DNA of 55,995 nt from Christensenella sp. UBA1214. GTDB lineage: Bacteria; Bacillota; Clostridia; Christensenellales; CAG-138. The notes under the pieces were generated by a model that was not told where the DNA came from, made no database searches, and saw only the letters and a program-made list of their open reading frames with translations. Shown piece by piece: positions 42,626 through 51,354 of the stretch; position 1 is the first letter of the stretch; each line of letters begins with the position of its first letter. The DNA is taken from positions 19,564 to 75,558 of the forward strand of contig DBXK01000002.1 in the NCBI GenBank assembly GCA_002309375.1, in the 5' to 3' direction. A program made the position numbers and the translations under genes.

Positions 42626-43444
42626 TCAGCTCTTATGCTTTTCGACAATCATTATGTAGACCTTTCCGTCCCTGCCGCGAATGCGCGTCCGCCATGCTCC
42701 CGAATAAGCGTCCGGGAGCTTTGCGCCGTTCGGAATTGCTGTCAGCTTCCGCTGCATACCGCGGATCATCGCCGTTCCTTCAAGCGTTTTCCCATCGGAG
42801 GCAAGGCGCCATCTGACGCCCGGCAGCAGCCTCGGAAATGGGTTCGGTACACTTTTAACTTCCCTCGCTCCGTTCGGCGGCGATCCTTCTCCGCTTCCGT
42901 TATCCTGCTTTCCGCTTTCCGGCGCCGGAGGAGAGCATTCACTTCCGAAGAGCGCTCTTGCCGAATCAAGGATGCGTTCCGTTACAGGCGAAGCTGCCCG
43001 TTTTCCGATTTCCGCGCTAACGGCGGCGCGGCTTCTCATTCCGGGCGGTTTTCCCTGCTCTTTTTCGGCCGATCGGGGAAGCTTTTCTTCATCATGCTGA
43101 GCGTTGTTTGCACCTGCTGTCTCCGCCTGTTTGAAACGGATCAGGGACTTCGTCTTTTCGAGCGTTTCCGGCGGGAGCCCGTTCAAGCCTTCCGATATGA
43201 AATCTCCTGCGCTGTCGGCAATTATCAATCCGCCTGCCCACGCAAGATCTGAGCGTCCGCGCGTCCCGTCGCACTCCGCTTTTGAAGCGTCGGATTCCGA
43301 GACGAGATAGACCGATATCGGGCCGAATCGCTGCAGCGCATTTCTGCCGCAGCGGAAGCGCAGTTCAAATCTCGTTCCCTTCTGCGATGTTTCGAGCACG
43401 GCGGAGCCCGCAAGTGTCCCCTTTAGGTTCAAAAGCTTCAGCAT
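42626..43444 (-). CDS. Unrecognised protein with flexible middle
   Basis: A 272-residue protein with two ordered ends joined by a disordered linker. Residues 1-100 contain beta-rich segments (LLNLKGTLAGSAVLE, ISVYLVSESD). Residues about 105-215 are rich in Glu, Ser, Pro, Lys and Arg. The C-terminal 60 residues are again ordered (LLPGVRWRLASDGKTLEGTA, TRIRGRDGKVYIMI). I do not recognise the family; a spore or regulatory role is only a guess. A perfect GGAGGAGGG ribosome site precedes ATG 43444, and an upstream CATACAAT resembles a sporulation sigma-E -10 box without a matching -35. Confidence 0.7.
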   Translation of the reverse strand: MLKLLNLKGTLAGSAVLETSQKGTRFELRFRCGRNALQRFGPISVYLVSESDASKAECDGTRGRSDLAWAGGLIIADSAGDFISEGLNGLPPETLEKTKSLIRFKQAETAGANNAQHDEEKLPRSAEKEQGKPPGMRSRAAVSAEIGKRAASPVTERILDSARALFGSECSPPAPESGKQDNGSGEGSPPNGAREVKSVPNPFPRLLPGVRWRLASDGKTLEGTAMIRGMQRKLTAIPNGAKLPDAYSGAWRTRIRGRDGKVYIMIVEKHKS

Positions 43445-43535
43445 TTTATCGCCCTCCTCCGAATTCATTGTATGCGCTTTGACGTCTTAAAGTTCACCCG
43501 ATGCATTTTCTTGGCAAGCTGCGCATTTTTCGCTC

Positions 43536-43564
43536 TTGCTCCAATGCGGACAGTATGATATAAT
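43536..43564 (+). promoter_or_regulatory. Promoter of the nucleotidyltransferase-family gene
   Basis: TTGCTC (43536-43541), 17-nt spacer, TATAAT (43559-43564). Confidence 0.7.
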
Positions 43565-43628
43565 TTAATATTGGTTTGGAATATGCCCCCAAGCAACTGC
43601 CGTCATGGAAGGAGTCCGAAGCCAAACG

Positions 43629-44807
43629 ATGCTGACCAAGGCCGAAAAAGCAGCCATCGCGCTTCTCCGTTACAGCGTAACGGGCGAAGAAGCCGCGTCC
43701 GAATTCCGCTGTCTCACTGCAGCGGAGGCTCTGCCGCTCGAAAAAATCATCAGCATCAACGGGATCCTGCCGACGGTCTACCCCTGTCTCGATCAGCTCG
43801 GGCCCAAAGCCGCTGGCTGCCTTCGCGAAAAGCTCTGCACCGCCTACTATTCCTCTGTCTCCCAGAGCGTGCTGCAGGATAAAGAGGGCAAAGCATTCCT
43901 ATCCGCGCTCTCCGGGGCAGGTTTCGATTCGATCCCGCTCAAGGGCTGGCTCCTGCGTACGCTGTATCCCGATATCACGCGGCGCAGCATGGCGGATCTC
44001 GATATCCTTGTGCGCAATTTCGATTATCCGAAGATCGAGGCCATCGCCGTTTCGCTCGGTTACACCTCTTCCGGCGATACCGTCTGGAAGCATGTCAATT
44101 TCCACAAGGCGGAGGATGACGCGAATGTGGAAGTCCACCGCAGGCTGACCGATGAGAGCGGCGCCGTTGCGAAATGGGAAAAGGATATCTTCTCCCGCGC
44201 AGTGAAGGAGGAAGGCTCGGAGCATATCTTCCGCATGTCCGACGAAGATTTTTACATTTTCCATATGCTGCATCTTTTAAAGGATTTCGGCAACGGCAAG
44301 ATCGGTCTGCGCCGCATTGCGGACACCTGGCTGTATCTTGAAAAATACGGCGATATGGACCGGGCGTATCTCGATAAGGATTTTTCCGAAATGGAGATCT
44401 CCGAATTCGTGCACAGGATGGAAAAGCTCGCTGCGGTCTGCTTCGGCGGCGAAACGCCGGACGAGGATTCCGAGCTTCTCCTGCATCACGCCTGCAGCTA
44501 TGGTATCTTCGGCACGATGCGTTCATATAAGCTCGGCAGGATCGCCAGGATGTCCAAGAAGACCATGCGCGGCGGCAAGCTCCGCTCCGCAATGTCCTCC
44601 GTTTTTCTCCCTTACGGCCGTATGAAAACGCATTATCCCGTGCTCAAGAAGGCCCCCATCCTTCTGCCCTATTGCTGGTGCTGCCGCATCGTCAAATATC
44701 GGCATAATATGCACTCGAACCTTAAGCGCCTCGATTACAGCGATATCGATCAAAAAGAATTCGACTATATGAAAAAAGTCCTCCGCGCGGGAGGACTGAA
44801 GGTCTGA
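43629..44807 (+). CDS. Nucleotidyltransferase-family protein (PF14907-type)
   Basis: A protein of 392 residues from ATG 43629 (400 from ATG 43605). It begins with an all-helical region and has a nucleotidyltransferase core with LKGWLLRTLYPDITRRSMADLDILVR, where the D-x-D pair would bind metal, and ANVEVHRRLTDESG. This matches the NTP_transf_5 group that is common next to polysaccharide genes and has no proven reaction. The ribosome site AAGGAG (43609-43614) is inside the longer reading and 14 nt before ATG 43629, so the start is uncertain. It stands alone between its own promoter and terminator, near but outside the glycan operon. Confidence 0.8.
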   Translation: MLTKAEKAAIALLRYSVTGEEAASEFRCLTAAEALPLEKIISINGILPTVYPCLDQLGPKAAGCLREKLCTAYYSSVSQSVLQDKEGKAFLSALSGAGFDSIPLKGWLLRTLYPDITRRSMADLDILVRNFDYPKIEAIAVSLGYTSSGDTVWKHVNFHKAEDDANVEVHRRLTDESGAVAKWEKDIFSRAVKEEGSEHIFRMSDEDFYIFHMLHLLKDFGNGKIGLRRIADTWLYLEKYGDMDRAYLDKDFSEMEISEFVHRMEKLAAVCFGGETPDEDSELLLHHACSYGIFGTMRSYKLGRIARMSKKTMRGGKLRSAMSSVFLPYGRMKTHYPVLKKAPILLPYCWCCRIVKYRHNMHSNLKRLDYSDIDQKEFDYMKKVLRAGGLKV

Positions 44808-44826
44808 GTTTCGATCCTGTTATCCG

Positions 44827-44852
44827 GAGCCGTCCGTTCGGACGGTTCTTTT
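44827..44852 (+). terminator. Terminator after the nucleotidyltransferase-family gene
   Basis: GAGCCGTCC/GGACGGTTC stem with GTTC loop, then TTTTA. It overlaps the end of the convergent phosphoesterase gene by 2 bp. Confidence 0.75.
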
Positions 44853-45840
44853 ATTTGCCCTTAATGTCGGCAACAACGATCTCCGGCGGGTTGAATACGC
44901 GCGGGATGAAGCGCCAGCCGGCAAGGCCCGCGGAGATGATCATCGTGCTGTGTGTCCCGATCTTGAATTCCCCTCTGTCATGCTCCGGGAAGAGGCCCTC
45001 GGAGCCCCAGATCGCGCCGAGGCCGAAGGGCAGGCTGAGCACGCCGTTGTGGGTATGGCCGCAGAGGATGAGGTCGATATCCCAGTCGGCCTCCGTGCTG
45101 CGGCGGACAAAGCTCTCCGGGCGGTGGGAAAGCATGAGCTTATATGAATCCGTGCCGCAGAATTCCTGCAGGAACGCTTTGCGCCTCGCCCAGCTGGCGC
45201 CGCCGTCCTGCAGATCGTATTCCATCTGCATCGCGTGGCCGTAGAATCCGCCGATGCGGATCTTCTGCCCGTTCACTTCGATATCGCGGTATTCGTTTTC
45301 GAGGAAAACGGCGCCGGTGTTTTCAAGCCGTATCAGCGCTTCGTTCTTTTCGATGCCGCAAAGATAATCGCCGCCGAGCTGGTCTATGACCTTAAAGAAA
45401 GCGCAGTAATCGTGATTGCCGACGGAGAAATAGACGGGCGCGATCCGGACGAGCCTTTCGAAAAGGCCGACAAGGTCGTCGAGCTCGTCCTGCGTATAAT
45501 CGCGTTCGAGCATATCGCCGTCCACCGCGATGATATCCGGATGCTGTTCCGCCGTCCGCTCAACAAGCTGTTCGTTATCGGCGCCGAATTTCGTTCTGTG
45601 AAGGTCCGAGATCAGCACGACGCGAACGCTGCCGTTGATCTTATCGGTCTTTTCGCTGTATACGGCTGTGTTGATATGCCCGTTCGCGATCAGCGAAAGC
45701 AGCGCCGCGATGAGATAAACGGCGATAAAGGCGAGGATGCCGAGGCGGATCTTTTTGCCGACAGAAAGCTTCCGCACCTTCTTTTCCGGTGCGGAAGCGG
45801 CTTCGTTTTCTTGTTTTTTATTTCGTTTTTTAAGAATCAT
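44851..45840 (-). CDS. Membrane-anchored metallophosphoesterase (YkuE-like)
   Basis: A 329-residue calcineurin-like phosphoesterase. A basic start and one membrane helix (about 28-52) put the enzyme outside. Metal-binding motifs in order are ISDLHRTKFG, DGDMLE, VGNHDY, MLSHRPE and LCGHTHNGV, the full five-block set. In the YaeI/YkuE group such enzymes act on lipid A precursors or lipid-linked substrates. It follows the PglF-like gene with an ATGA overlap, so the two are translated together; an undecaprenyl- or sugar-phosphate substrate would fit but is not shown. Confidence 0.92.
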   Translation of the reverse strand: MILKKRNKKQENEAASAPEKKVRKLSVGKKIRLGILAFIAVYLIAALLSLIANGHINTAVYSEKTDKINGSVRVVLISDLHRTKFGADNEQLVERTAEQHPDIIAVDGDMLERDYTQDELDDLVGLFERLVRIAPVYFSVGNHDYCAFFKVIDQLGGDYLCGIEKNEALIRLENTGAVFLENEYRDIEVNGQKIRIGGFYGHAMQMEYDLQDGGASWARRKAFLQEFCGTDSYKLMLSHRPESFVRRSTEADWDIDLILCGHTHNGVLSLPFGLGAIWGSEGLFPEHDRGEFKIGTHSTMIISAGLAGWRFIPRVFNPPEIVVADIKGK

Positions 45841-47732
45841 TGACCTTGCTTCGGCTCGTGATAGCCCTTGACGATCTTTTTGACCATTTCGCGGATCTGT
45901 GGGGAATTCTTTTCGCAGAGTTCCTGCAGCTTCTTGAGCTGTGCAACGAATTCCTGCTCATTGACGTCGATCGGATGGCCGATATAGATCAGCTGGTTGT
46001 CCGTCTTCACCATGCCTTCCTCATCCATCAAAAGCTCCTCGAAGAGCTTTTCGCCGGGACGGAGGCCGGTATAGCAGATCTGGATATCGACGTCCGGCTC
46101 ATAGCCGGAGAGGCGGATCATGTTGCGCGCAAGATCGTCGATGCGAACGGGTTTGCCCATATCGAGAACGAAGATCTCGCCGCCCTTCGCATATGCGCCG
46201 GCCTGAAGCACGAGCGACACGGCTTCCGGTATCGTCATGAAATAGCGGATGATATCCTTATGGGTGACGGTGACGGGGCCGCCCTGCTCGATCTGCTTTC
46301 TGAACAGCGGGATGACTGAACCGTTGGAGCCGAGCACGTTGCCGAAACGAACGGCGACATACTCCGTTTCGGAATGGTGATTCATTGTCTGCACGATCAT
46401 TTCGCAGATGCGTTTGCTCGCGCCCATAACGTTCGTCGGGTTGACGGCTTTATCGGTGCTGATGAGCAGCATGCGCTTTGCATGATATTTATCGGCAGCG
46501 CGGGCAACATTCAGCGTTCCGAAAACATTGTTCTTGATCGCCTCATTGGGACTGTTCTCCATCAGCGGAACGTGCTTATGCGCGGCGGCATGGAAAACAT
46601 ACTGGGGATGATACTGCTCGAAGATCGCATCGAGCCTGTCGCGATCCCTGACGGAACCGATCAAAACGACCAGGTCGAGCGCGGGATACTTGCGCATGAG
46701 CTCCATTTGGATCTCGTATGCGTTGTTCTCATAGATATCGAAGATGATCAGCGTTTCCGGTGCATGGCTCGCGATCTGACGGCAGAGCTCGCTGCCGATC
46801 GATCCACCGCCGCCCGTTACGAGGATGACGTTATTGCTGACATAGCCCATGATGTCCGAAAGATCGACCTTGACGGAATCGCGGCCGAGAAGGTCCTCGA
46901 TCTGGACATCCCTGAGGCGGTTGACGCTGACTTCGCCGTTTGCAAGCTGAAGGATGCTCGGAAGGATGCGGAGCTTGCAGTTCGTTTCGCGGCAGATCTC
47001 GATGATCTCGCGGCGCTGCATATTCGTCGCAGAGGGGATCGCGATTATGATCTCCTCGATATTGAGCTTCTTCGCCGTTTCGACGATCTTATCCCGGCCG
47101 CCGACGATCTTCACGCCGAGGAGGCGCTGGCCCCATTTGGATTCATCGTCATCGATGATCCGAACGACGCGGTTGTCGGATTCCTTATTGGCCTGGATAT
47201 CGGTGAGGGTCATCATGCCGGAACGCCCGGCGCCGATGAGGAGCGTCCGCTTCGCACCGCGGCTCGTATGCCGCCAGTTGCGGCGGATCAGCCTGTATGA
47301 GAAGCGGATCAGAAGGATCAAAACAGCAAGCAGGATACCGTTCAGGAAATGGAAGCTCATCGGCATTCTGAGCATAAAGATCTTCATGATCAGGAAGCTC
47401 GCGACGTCCACGACGGCGCAGGCCGCGACTATGCGGATCGCTTCATCGAGCGACGCATATTCCCAAAGGCTTGTATAGAGCTTGAATATCGCGAATATGG
47501 CTATGCCGATTACCGTATAGAAAGGCGCGAATTTGATCGCGTTGGAAACGAAGTCCGAGCCGTTTGTGAGCAACTTTGACAGATCGAGCTCGTAGCGGAA
47601 GAAAAGCGAAAGGAAAACGGCAAGATTCAGCGAGACCGCATCGGCAAAAACGAGGAAAATGATCCGCGTGAGCTTCGGGGTGTTGATCCTTCTCGCGCCG
47701 GATTGTTTCTTTTTGCTCCAGGTCTTGTCCAC
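45837..47732 (-). CDS. PglF/CapD-like membrane nucleoside-diphosphate-sugar 4,6-dehydratase
   Basis: A 631-residue protein with four membrane helices (about 20-135), a first Rossmann-like domain (RTLLIGAGRSGMMTL), and a catalytic SDR domain (NVILVTGGGGSIGSELCRQIA) followed by AAAHKHVPLMENSP and STDKAVNPTNVMGASKR, the active-site region of the PglF/FlaA1/CapD family. It makes the UDP-4-keto-6-deoxy sugar that a PglE aminotransferase uses, so it probably supplies the glycan operon 3.5 kb away. Start GTG 47732 is preferred because GGAAAGGA lies seven bases upstream; GTG 47759 is possible. Confidence 0.92.
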   Translation of the reverse strand: MDKTWSKKKQSGARRINTPKLTRIIFLVFADAVSLNLAVFLSLFFRYELDLSKLLTNGSDFVSNAIKFAPFYTVIGIAIFAIFKLYTSLWEYASLDEAIRIVAACAVVDVASFLIMKIFMLRMPMSFHFLNGILLAVLILLIRFSYRLIRRNWRHTSRGAKRTLLIGAGRSGMMTLTDIQANKESDNRVVRIIDDDESKWGQRLLGVKIVGGRDKIVETAKKLNIEEIIIAIPSATNMQRREIIEICRETNCKLRILPSILQLANGEVSVNRLRDVQIEDLLGRDSVKVDLSDIMGYVSNNVILVTGGGGSIGSELCRQIASHAPETLIIFDIYENNAYEIQMELMRKYPALDLVVLIGSVRDRDRLDAIFEQYHPQYVFHAAAHKHVPLMENSPNEAIKNNVFGTLNVARAADKYHAKRMLLISTDKAVNPTNVMGASKRICEMIVQTMNHHSETEYVAVRFGNVLGSNGSVIPLFRKQIEQGGPVTVTHKDIIRYFMTIPEAVSLVLQAGAYAKGGEIFVLDMGKPVRIDDLARNMIRLSGYEPDVDIQICYTGLRPGEKLFEELLMDEEGMVKTDNQLIYIGHPIDVNEQEFVAQLKKLQELCEKNSPQIREMVKKIVKGYHEPKQGQ

Positions 47733-47793
47733 CTTTCGTCCTTTCCGCAGTGCATGCACCGATGCGCATATTCCGCCAAATTACGTTTATATG

Positions 47794-47822
47794 ATTATAA
47801 TGAAATACCGCCCGTTTGTCAA
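47794..47822 (-). promoter_or_regulatory. Promoter of the PglF-like/phosphoesterase operon
   Basis: Minus-strand TTGACA (47822-47817), 17-nt spacer, TATAAT (47799-47794), a near-perfect sigma-A promoter giving a ~55-nt leader. Confidence 0.88.
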
Positions 47823-47839
47823 TATAACAGGCGGTATTT
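47803..47839. repeat. Inverted repeat overlapping the PglF-like promoter
   Basis: Ten-bp perfect arms AAATACCGCC (47803-47812) and GGCGGTATTT (47830-47839) with 17 bp between. One arm lies in the promoter spacer and the -35 box lies between the arms. It may be a repressor site or the terminator of the Pr6Pr-like gene upstream. Confidence 0.55.
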
Positions 47840-47871
47840 GGCAGAATAAAACAGTCTGTAATCGGAAAGCT

Positions 47872-48441
47872 TCAGATTAGCCAAAGCACGGCAGAAACGG
47901 CTGCCGCGCCGAGAAGCATCAGGCAGAAGCTGAGCTTCCATTTTCCGCCGCGGTTGAAGCCGTAGAAATCCTCCCAGCGGCGCTCTTCTTTTACGCCCAA
48001 GACCATGATCCCGTACAGCAACCCGTAAAGAAGCACCGGCGCGACGCCGAAGGCGATCACCCATGCGGGCAGCGCTGTTTTCTCGAAGAAGACGAAGGAA
48101 ACGATCGCGAGCAGCGGGCAAATGAGATGCATCACGAGCTCGATCCCGTAAAGAAGCGCCTTCCATTTATGGGACAGCGGGCCAAGGAATATAAGCACCG
48201 TCAGCATTGTGACCGTCACCGCCGCAGTTCCTGTGAATTTGAAAACGGTTGCCCAAAACGGCGTTTCAGCGCCTGCATAAAGGAGCATCACAAGCGCGGA
48301 GAACGCGCAGAGCATGTTTGAAAGCGTTGTGAAATAACGGAAAAACTGTCCGATTGACTTCGGCGCTTTGACCGCTCTGAAGGCGCAGCTGCCGAAGATG
48401 AGCAGCACGATCGCCGCATTCATGATTATTGATGGAAGCAT
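47872..48441 (-). CDS. Pr6Pr-like membrane protein
   Basis: A 189-residue protein with six membrane helices. The first helix pair is followed by FFRYFTTLSNMLCAF, the 'Y-F-T-x-x-S-N' signature seen in Pr6Pr-type (FAR-17a/AIG1-like) membrane proteins, and later segments GVAPVLLYGLLYGIMVLG and RRWEDFYGFNRGG fit. Function is unknown. It has its own promoter at 48494-48522 and no clear terminator unless the inverted repeat at 47803-47839 serves. Confidence 0.7.
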   Translation of the reverse strand: MLPSIIMNAAIVLLIFGSCAFRAVKAPKSIGQFFRYFTTLSNMLCAFSALVMLLYAGAETPFWATVFKFTGTAAVTVTMLTVLIFLGPLSHKWKALLYGIELVMHLICPLLAIVSFVFFEKTALPAWVIAFGVAPVLLYGLLYGIMVLGVKEERRWEDFYGFNRGGKWKLSFCLMLLGAAAVSAVLWLI

Positions 48442-48493
48442 TGCCGAACCTCCTGTTTACGCTTTTGCGGGAGTAGATCCGCGGATCAATTTG

Positions 48494-48522
48494 AGTATAG
48501 GATCTTCAGCCTGCATTGTCAA
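48494..48522 (-). promoter_or_regulatory. Promoter of the Pr6Pr-like gene
   Basis: Minus-strand TTGACA (48522-48517), 17-nt spacer, TATACT (48499-48494). Confidence 0.82.
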
Positions 48523-48570
48523 TATTCAATCGCCGGATTACCGGATTTTTCCGGGAACCGCTCTTTTCTT

Positions 48571-49851
48571 TTACGCGAGCTCCAGCGCCGTGACCATCAG
48601 CGGGAAGTTATCCGAGATCATTTCGGCAAGGTCGGTCAGCGGCAGCGGGTTCCGGCCCTTCCCCGCCTCGATTGTGAAGCCGGGAAGGCGGTATTCGTCG
48701 ATGAACCAATCCTTATAGCCAGCGTTCGCACTCTCCTCCGGCACCTCCTCGATATCGTACCCGCTGACAGCCGCCATCGCCTCCGCGATCTCGCGGGCCC
48801 GCTCCGGCTCGATATTCTTGAACTTCCAATAGATGACCTCGCCCTGGGTATGGTATGAGAGCGTCAGGCGGAAATCATGCTGTTTTGTGAATTCATAGAG
48901 TGCACGGCTCTCCGGGCAGGAAAGCGGCGCCTCGCCGACATAATCCCTCGGCGCGGGCGAGACCCAGCCCTGCGCGAATTTGATGCGCTTAGCCTCCTCC
49001 CAGTCCGCCGGATAGTTGAGGTTCGGATCGGTTCCCGCGATGTTCGCCTTCCAACCCTCCGGGAACGGCACGGAGGGGTAAGCGGCGGCGATGCGCAGCG
49101 CCTGCCGGTATTCCGAAGAATCCCTGTCGAAAGCGCCGTTCACGAGCGCGGCGCCGTCCGGGTTGACGAGCGGAGCGATATAGAGCTTTACGCGGGAAAG
49201 CAGCGCCTTTGCGGAACGCCCGGCGACAGTGCCGTCCGCGATATAAGCCTTAAGCATCGCCTCCGCAAAGGCGAGCACGAGCGGCGTTGTGATCCATTCG
49301 TTCGCATGATGCGCGGCGTTTATCAGCACTTCCCTCTCCCCCGTGCCGAAGCCGATCAGCCGCAGCGGCGTTCCCGAAGCGGAATTGCCGTATTTCTGCG
49401 GCCTCGCAAAGGGATAGCGCACGGCAAGCCCGTCGAGGATATAGTCGACAAGCTCCGGCGTATAACGAACGTTCTGCGGCACAAGATCGAAGCCGTACGG
49501 GATGATCAGCTTCTGCCCGATCCGAAGGTTCCGCGGATCCGCTTCCGGGTTGGCGGCGGCGATCGCGGCGGCGGTGGTGTCATAGCGCCGCGCAAGGCCG
49601 GGAAAGGTGTCCCCGCGCCGCACGGTATGGTTGAAATGCCCCGTGAGGAGCGGATCGAGCGCATCCTGCGTCAGCGGGCCGACGATGCCGTCCGGCGCAA
49701 GGCCGAAGGAGGCCTGGAAGCGCCGCACCGCGTTCAGCGTCTGCCGTCCGAAAACGCCGTCGACGGCGCCAGTGTACCATCCGCCGCGTGAAAGCGCGAG
49801 CTGAAGAAGCTCAACGTCGGTCCCCTCCGAACCGTATTTCAAGGTTTTCAT
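48571..49851 (-). CDS. M14 zinc carboxypeptidase with peptidoglycan-binding and LysM domains
   Basis: A 426-residue protein without a signal peptide. Residues 1-68 form a PG_binding_1 domain (YGSEGTDVELLQLAL, VDGVFGRQTLNAVRRFQ), 75-120 a LysM domain (TVRRGDTFPGLARRY, NLRIGQKLIIP), and about 125-426 an M14 peptidase. The zinc site is HHANEW (His182, Glu185) with a later histidine in SYHTQGE and the catalytic glutamate in GFTIEAGKG. This layout matches gamma-D-glutamyl-diaminopimelate endopeptidase I, which trims wall or spore-cortex peptides. The missing signal fits the sporulation forms that act in the mother cell. GGAGG precedes ATG 49851. Confidence 0.92.
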   Translation of the reverse strand: MKTLKYGSEGTDVELLQLALSRGGWYTGAVDGVFGRQTLNAVRRFQASFGLAPDGIVGPLTQDALDPLLTGHFNHTVRRGDTFPGLARRYDTTAAAIAAANPEADPRNLRIGQKLIIPYGFDLVPQNVRYTPELVDYILDGLAVRYPFARPQKYGNSASGTPLRLIGFGTGEREVLINAAHHANEWITTPLVLAFAEAMLKAYIADGTVAGRSAKALLSRVKLYIAPLVNPDGAALVNGAFDRDSSEYRQALRIAAAYPSVPFPEGWKANIAGTDPNLNYPADWEEAKRIKFAQGWVSPAPRDYVGEAPLSCPESRALYEFTKQHDFRLTLSYHTQGEVIYWKFKNIEPERAREIAEAMAAVSGYDIEEVPEESANAGYKDWFIDEYRLPGFTIEAGKGRNPLPLTDLAEMISDNFPLMVTALELA

Positions 49852-49933
49852 ACTGTACCCTCCGTTTTGCGTTTTGGCCCTTCCTTTTGGGAAAGGCTTT
49901 ATAATTTTATGCGCCGAAACGGGCAGGTATCGC

Positions 49934-49963
49934 AAAAAGCCGCTTCCCTTCGGAAACGGCTTT
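49934..49963 (-). terminator. Terminator of methionine gamma-lyase gene
   Basis: AAAGCCGTTTCC/GGAAGCGGCTTT-type stem with GAAG loop, and five T on the minus strand, 21 bp past the stop. Confidence 0.82.
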
Positions 49964-49983
49964 CGAGTCGGTTTGTTATGCGA

Positions 49984-51183
49984 TTATTTCTTCAGTGCGT
50001 TCAGGCACTCGTCGAGATCCGCGATGATATCCTCCGCGTCCTCGAGGCCGACGCTGATGCGGAGCATGCTGACGCCGATGCCGGCTTCCTCGAGCGCCTC
50101 GGGAGTGTAGGTGCTGTGGGTCATGGTGGCGGGATGCTCGATCAGGGTCTCCGCGTCGCCGAGGCTGACGGCGATGGTGCAGAGCTTGAGGCTGTTGGTG
50201 AACGCGGCGCTCTCCTCACGGGTGGCGTTGAGCTCGAAGGTCACGATGCCGCCGAAGCCGTTGCGCATCTGCTTCTTCGCAACGTCATGACGGGGATGGC
50301 TCTCGAGGCCGGGATAGATGACGCGCTTGACCATCGGGTGGCCTTCGAGGAATTTGGCGACCTTCATCGCGTTGTCGCAGTGCTTCTGAACGCGGATGTC
50401 GAGGGTCTTGAGGCCGCGGTCGATGAGGTAGGCTTCGAAGGGCCCGAGAACCGCGCCGGTCATATCCTTGAGGCCGAAGAGCGTGCACTCCTGAATGAAA
50501 TCGGCTTTACCGGCGGCCATACCGGCAATGACGTCGCCGTGGCCGTTCAGGTACTTGGTCGCGCTATGGATTACGACGTCCGCGCCGAGGTCGAGAGGCC
50601 TCTGCAGATACGGAGTCGCAAAGGTATTGTCGACGATGACCTTCGCTTCGGGACAGGTCTCATGCGCGAGCTTCGCAACCTCCTCAATATCGATGATCTT
50701 GAGGTTCGGATTGGTCGGGGTCTCGAAATAGAAGACCTTCGTATTCGGGCGGATCGCCGCCTTGACCTTCTCGATATCGGAGAAATCGACGAGGGTGACA
50801 TCAACGCCGTAGCGGGTCAGGCCGTGGGTGAAGAAGGAGAAGGTGCAGCCGTAAAGCGCGTCGTCGGCAAGGAGATGATCGCCCGCCTTCAGCGCTGTCC
50901 AAAGAACGGTGGTCACGGCGCCCATGCCGCTCGCCATCGCCATGCCCGCTTCGGCGTGCTCGAGTGCGGCGAGCTTCTGGCCGATCTTGGTGGTGTTGGG
51001 GTTGCCGAGCCTGGTGTAGATATAGCCGGGCTCTTCGAGAGCGAAGCGCTTTGCGCCCTGCTCGGTGGTTTGGAATTCAAAGGTCGAGGTCTGGAAAATC
51101 GGGGTCGCGAGAGGCGCGATGCCGGGGATCTCGAGCTTTCCGACGTGGATCTGCTGTGTTGCGAAACCGCTGTTCTTTTCCAT
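49984..51183 (-). CDS. megL: Methionine gamma-lyase
   Basis: A 399-residue Cys/Met-metabolism PLP enzyme. Landmarks are the phosphate-binding YTRLGNPN, the active-site LYGCTFSFFTHGL segment whose cysteine is typical of methionine gamma-lyases, IVDNTFATPYLQRPL, and the PLP lysine in HSATKYLNGHGD. It breaks methionine into methanethiol, ammonia and 2-oxobutyrate. Cystathionine gamma-synthase or lyase is the alternative, but the YGCT cysteine favours MegL. GGAGGAAC precedes the start. A TATAAT lies about 70 bp upstream (51259-51254) but has no good -35. Confidence 0.88.
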   Translation of the reverse strand: MEKNSGFATQQIHVGKLEIPGIAPLATPIFQTSTFEFQTTEQGAKRFALEEPGYIYTRLGNPNTTKIGQKLAALEHAEAGMAMASGMGAVTTVLWTALKAGDHLLADDALYGCTFSFFTHGLTRYGVDVTLVDFSDIEKVKAAIRPNTKVFYFETPTNPNLKIIDIEEVAKLAHETCPEAKVIVDNTFATPYLQRPLDLGADVVIHSATKYLNGHGDVIAGMAAGKADFIQECTLFGLKDMTGAVLGPFEAYLIDRGLKTLDIRVQKHCDNAMKVAKFLEGHPMVKRVIYPGLESHPRHDVAKKQMRNGFGGIVTFELNATREESAAFTNSLKLCTIAVSLGDAETLIEHPATMTHSTYTPEALEEAGIGVSMLRISVGLEDAEDIIADLDECLNALKK

Positions 51184-51314
51184 TGTAGTTCCTCCAAATG
51201 GGTTTGTGTTTCCGCGGGCGAAGCCGAAGCCGCGCCGCTGCGCATACGCTTTTATTATACAGGATTTTCGGGCGAATGACCGCGTTTTGATAAATATATT
51301 ACTTCGCCGCGGAT

Positions 51315-51345
51315 AAAAGCGGCGCCCCGTTGAAAGGAGCGCCGC
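51315..51345 (-). terminator. Terminator of the M18 aminopeptidase gene
   Basis: GCGGCGC/GCGCCGC stem with a longer loop, followed by four T on the minus strand. Confidence 0.75.
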
Positions 51346-51354
51346 ATTTCGTTA

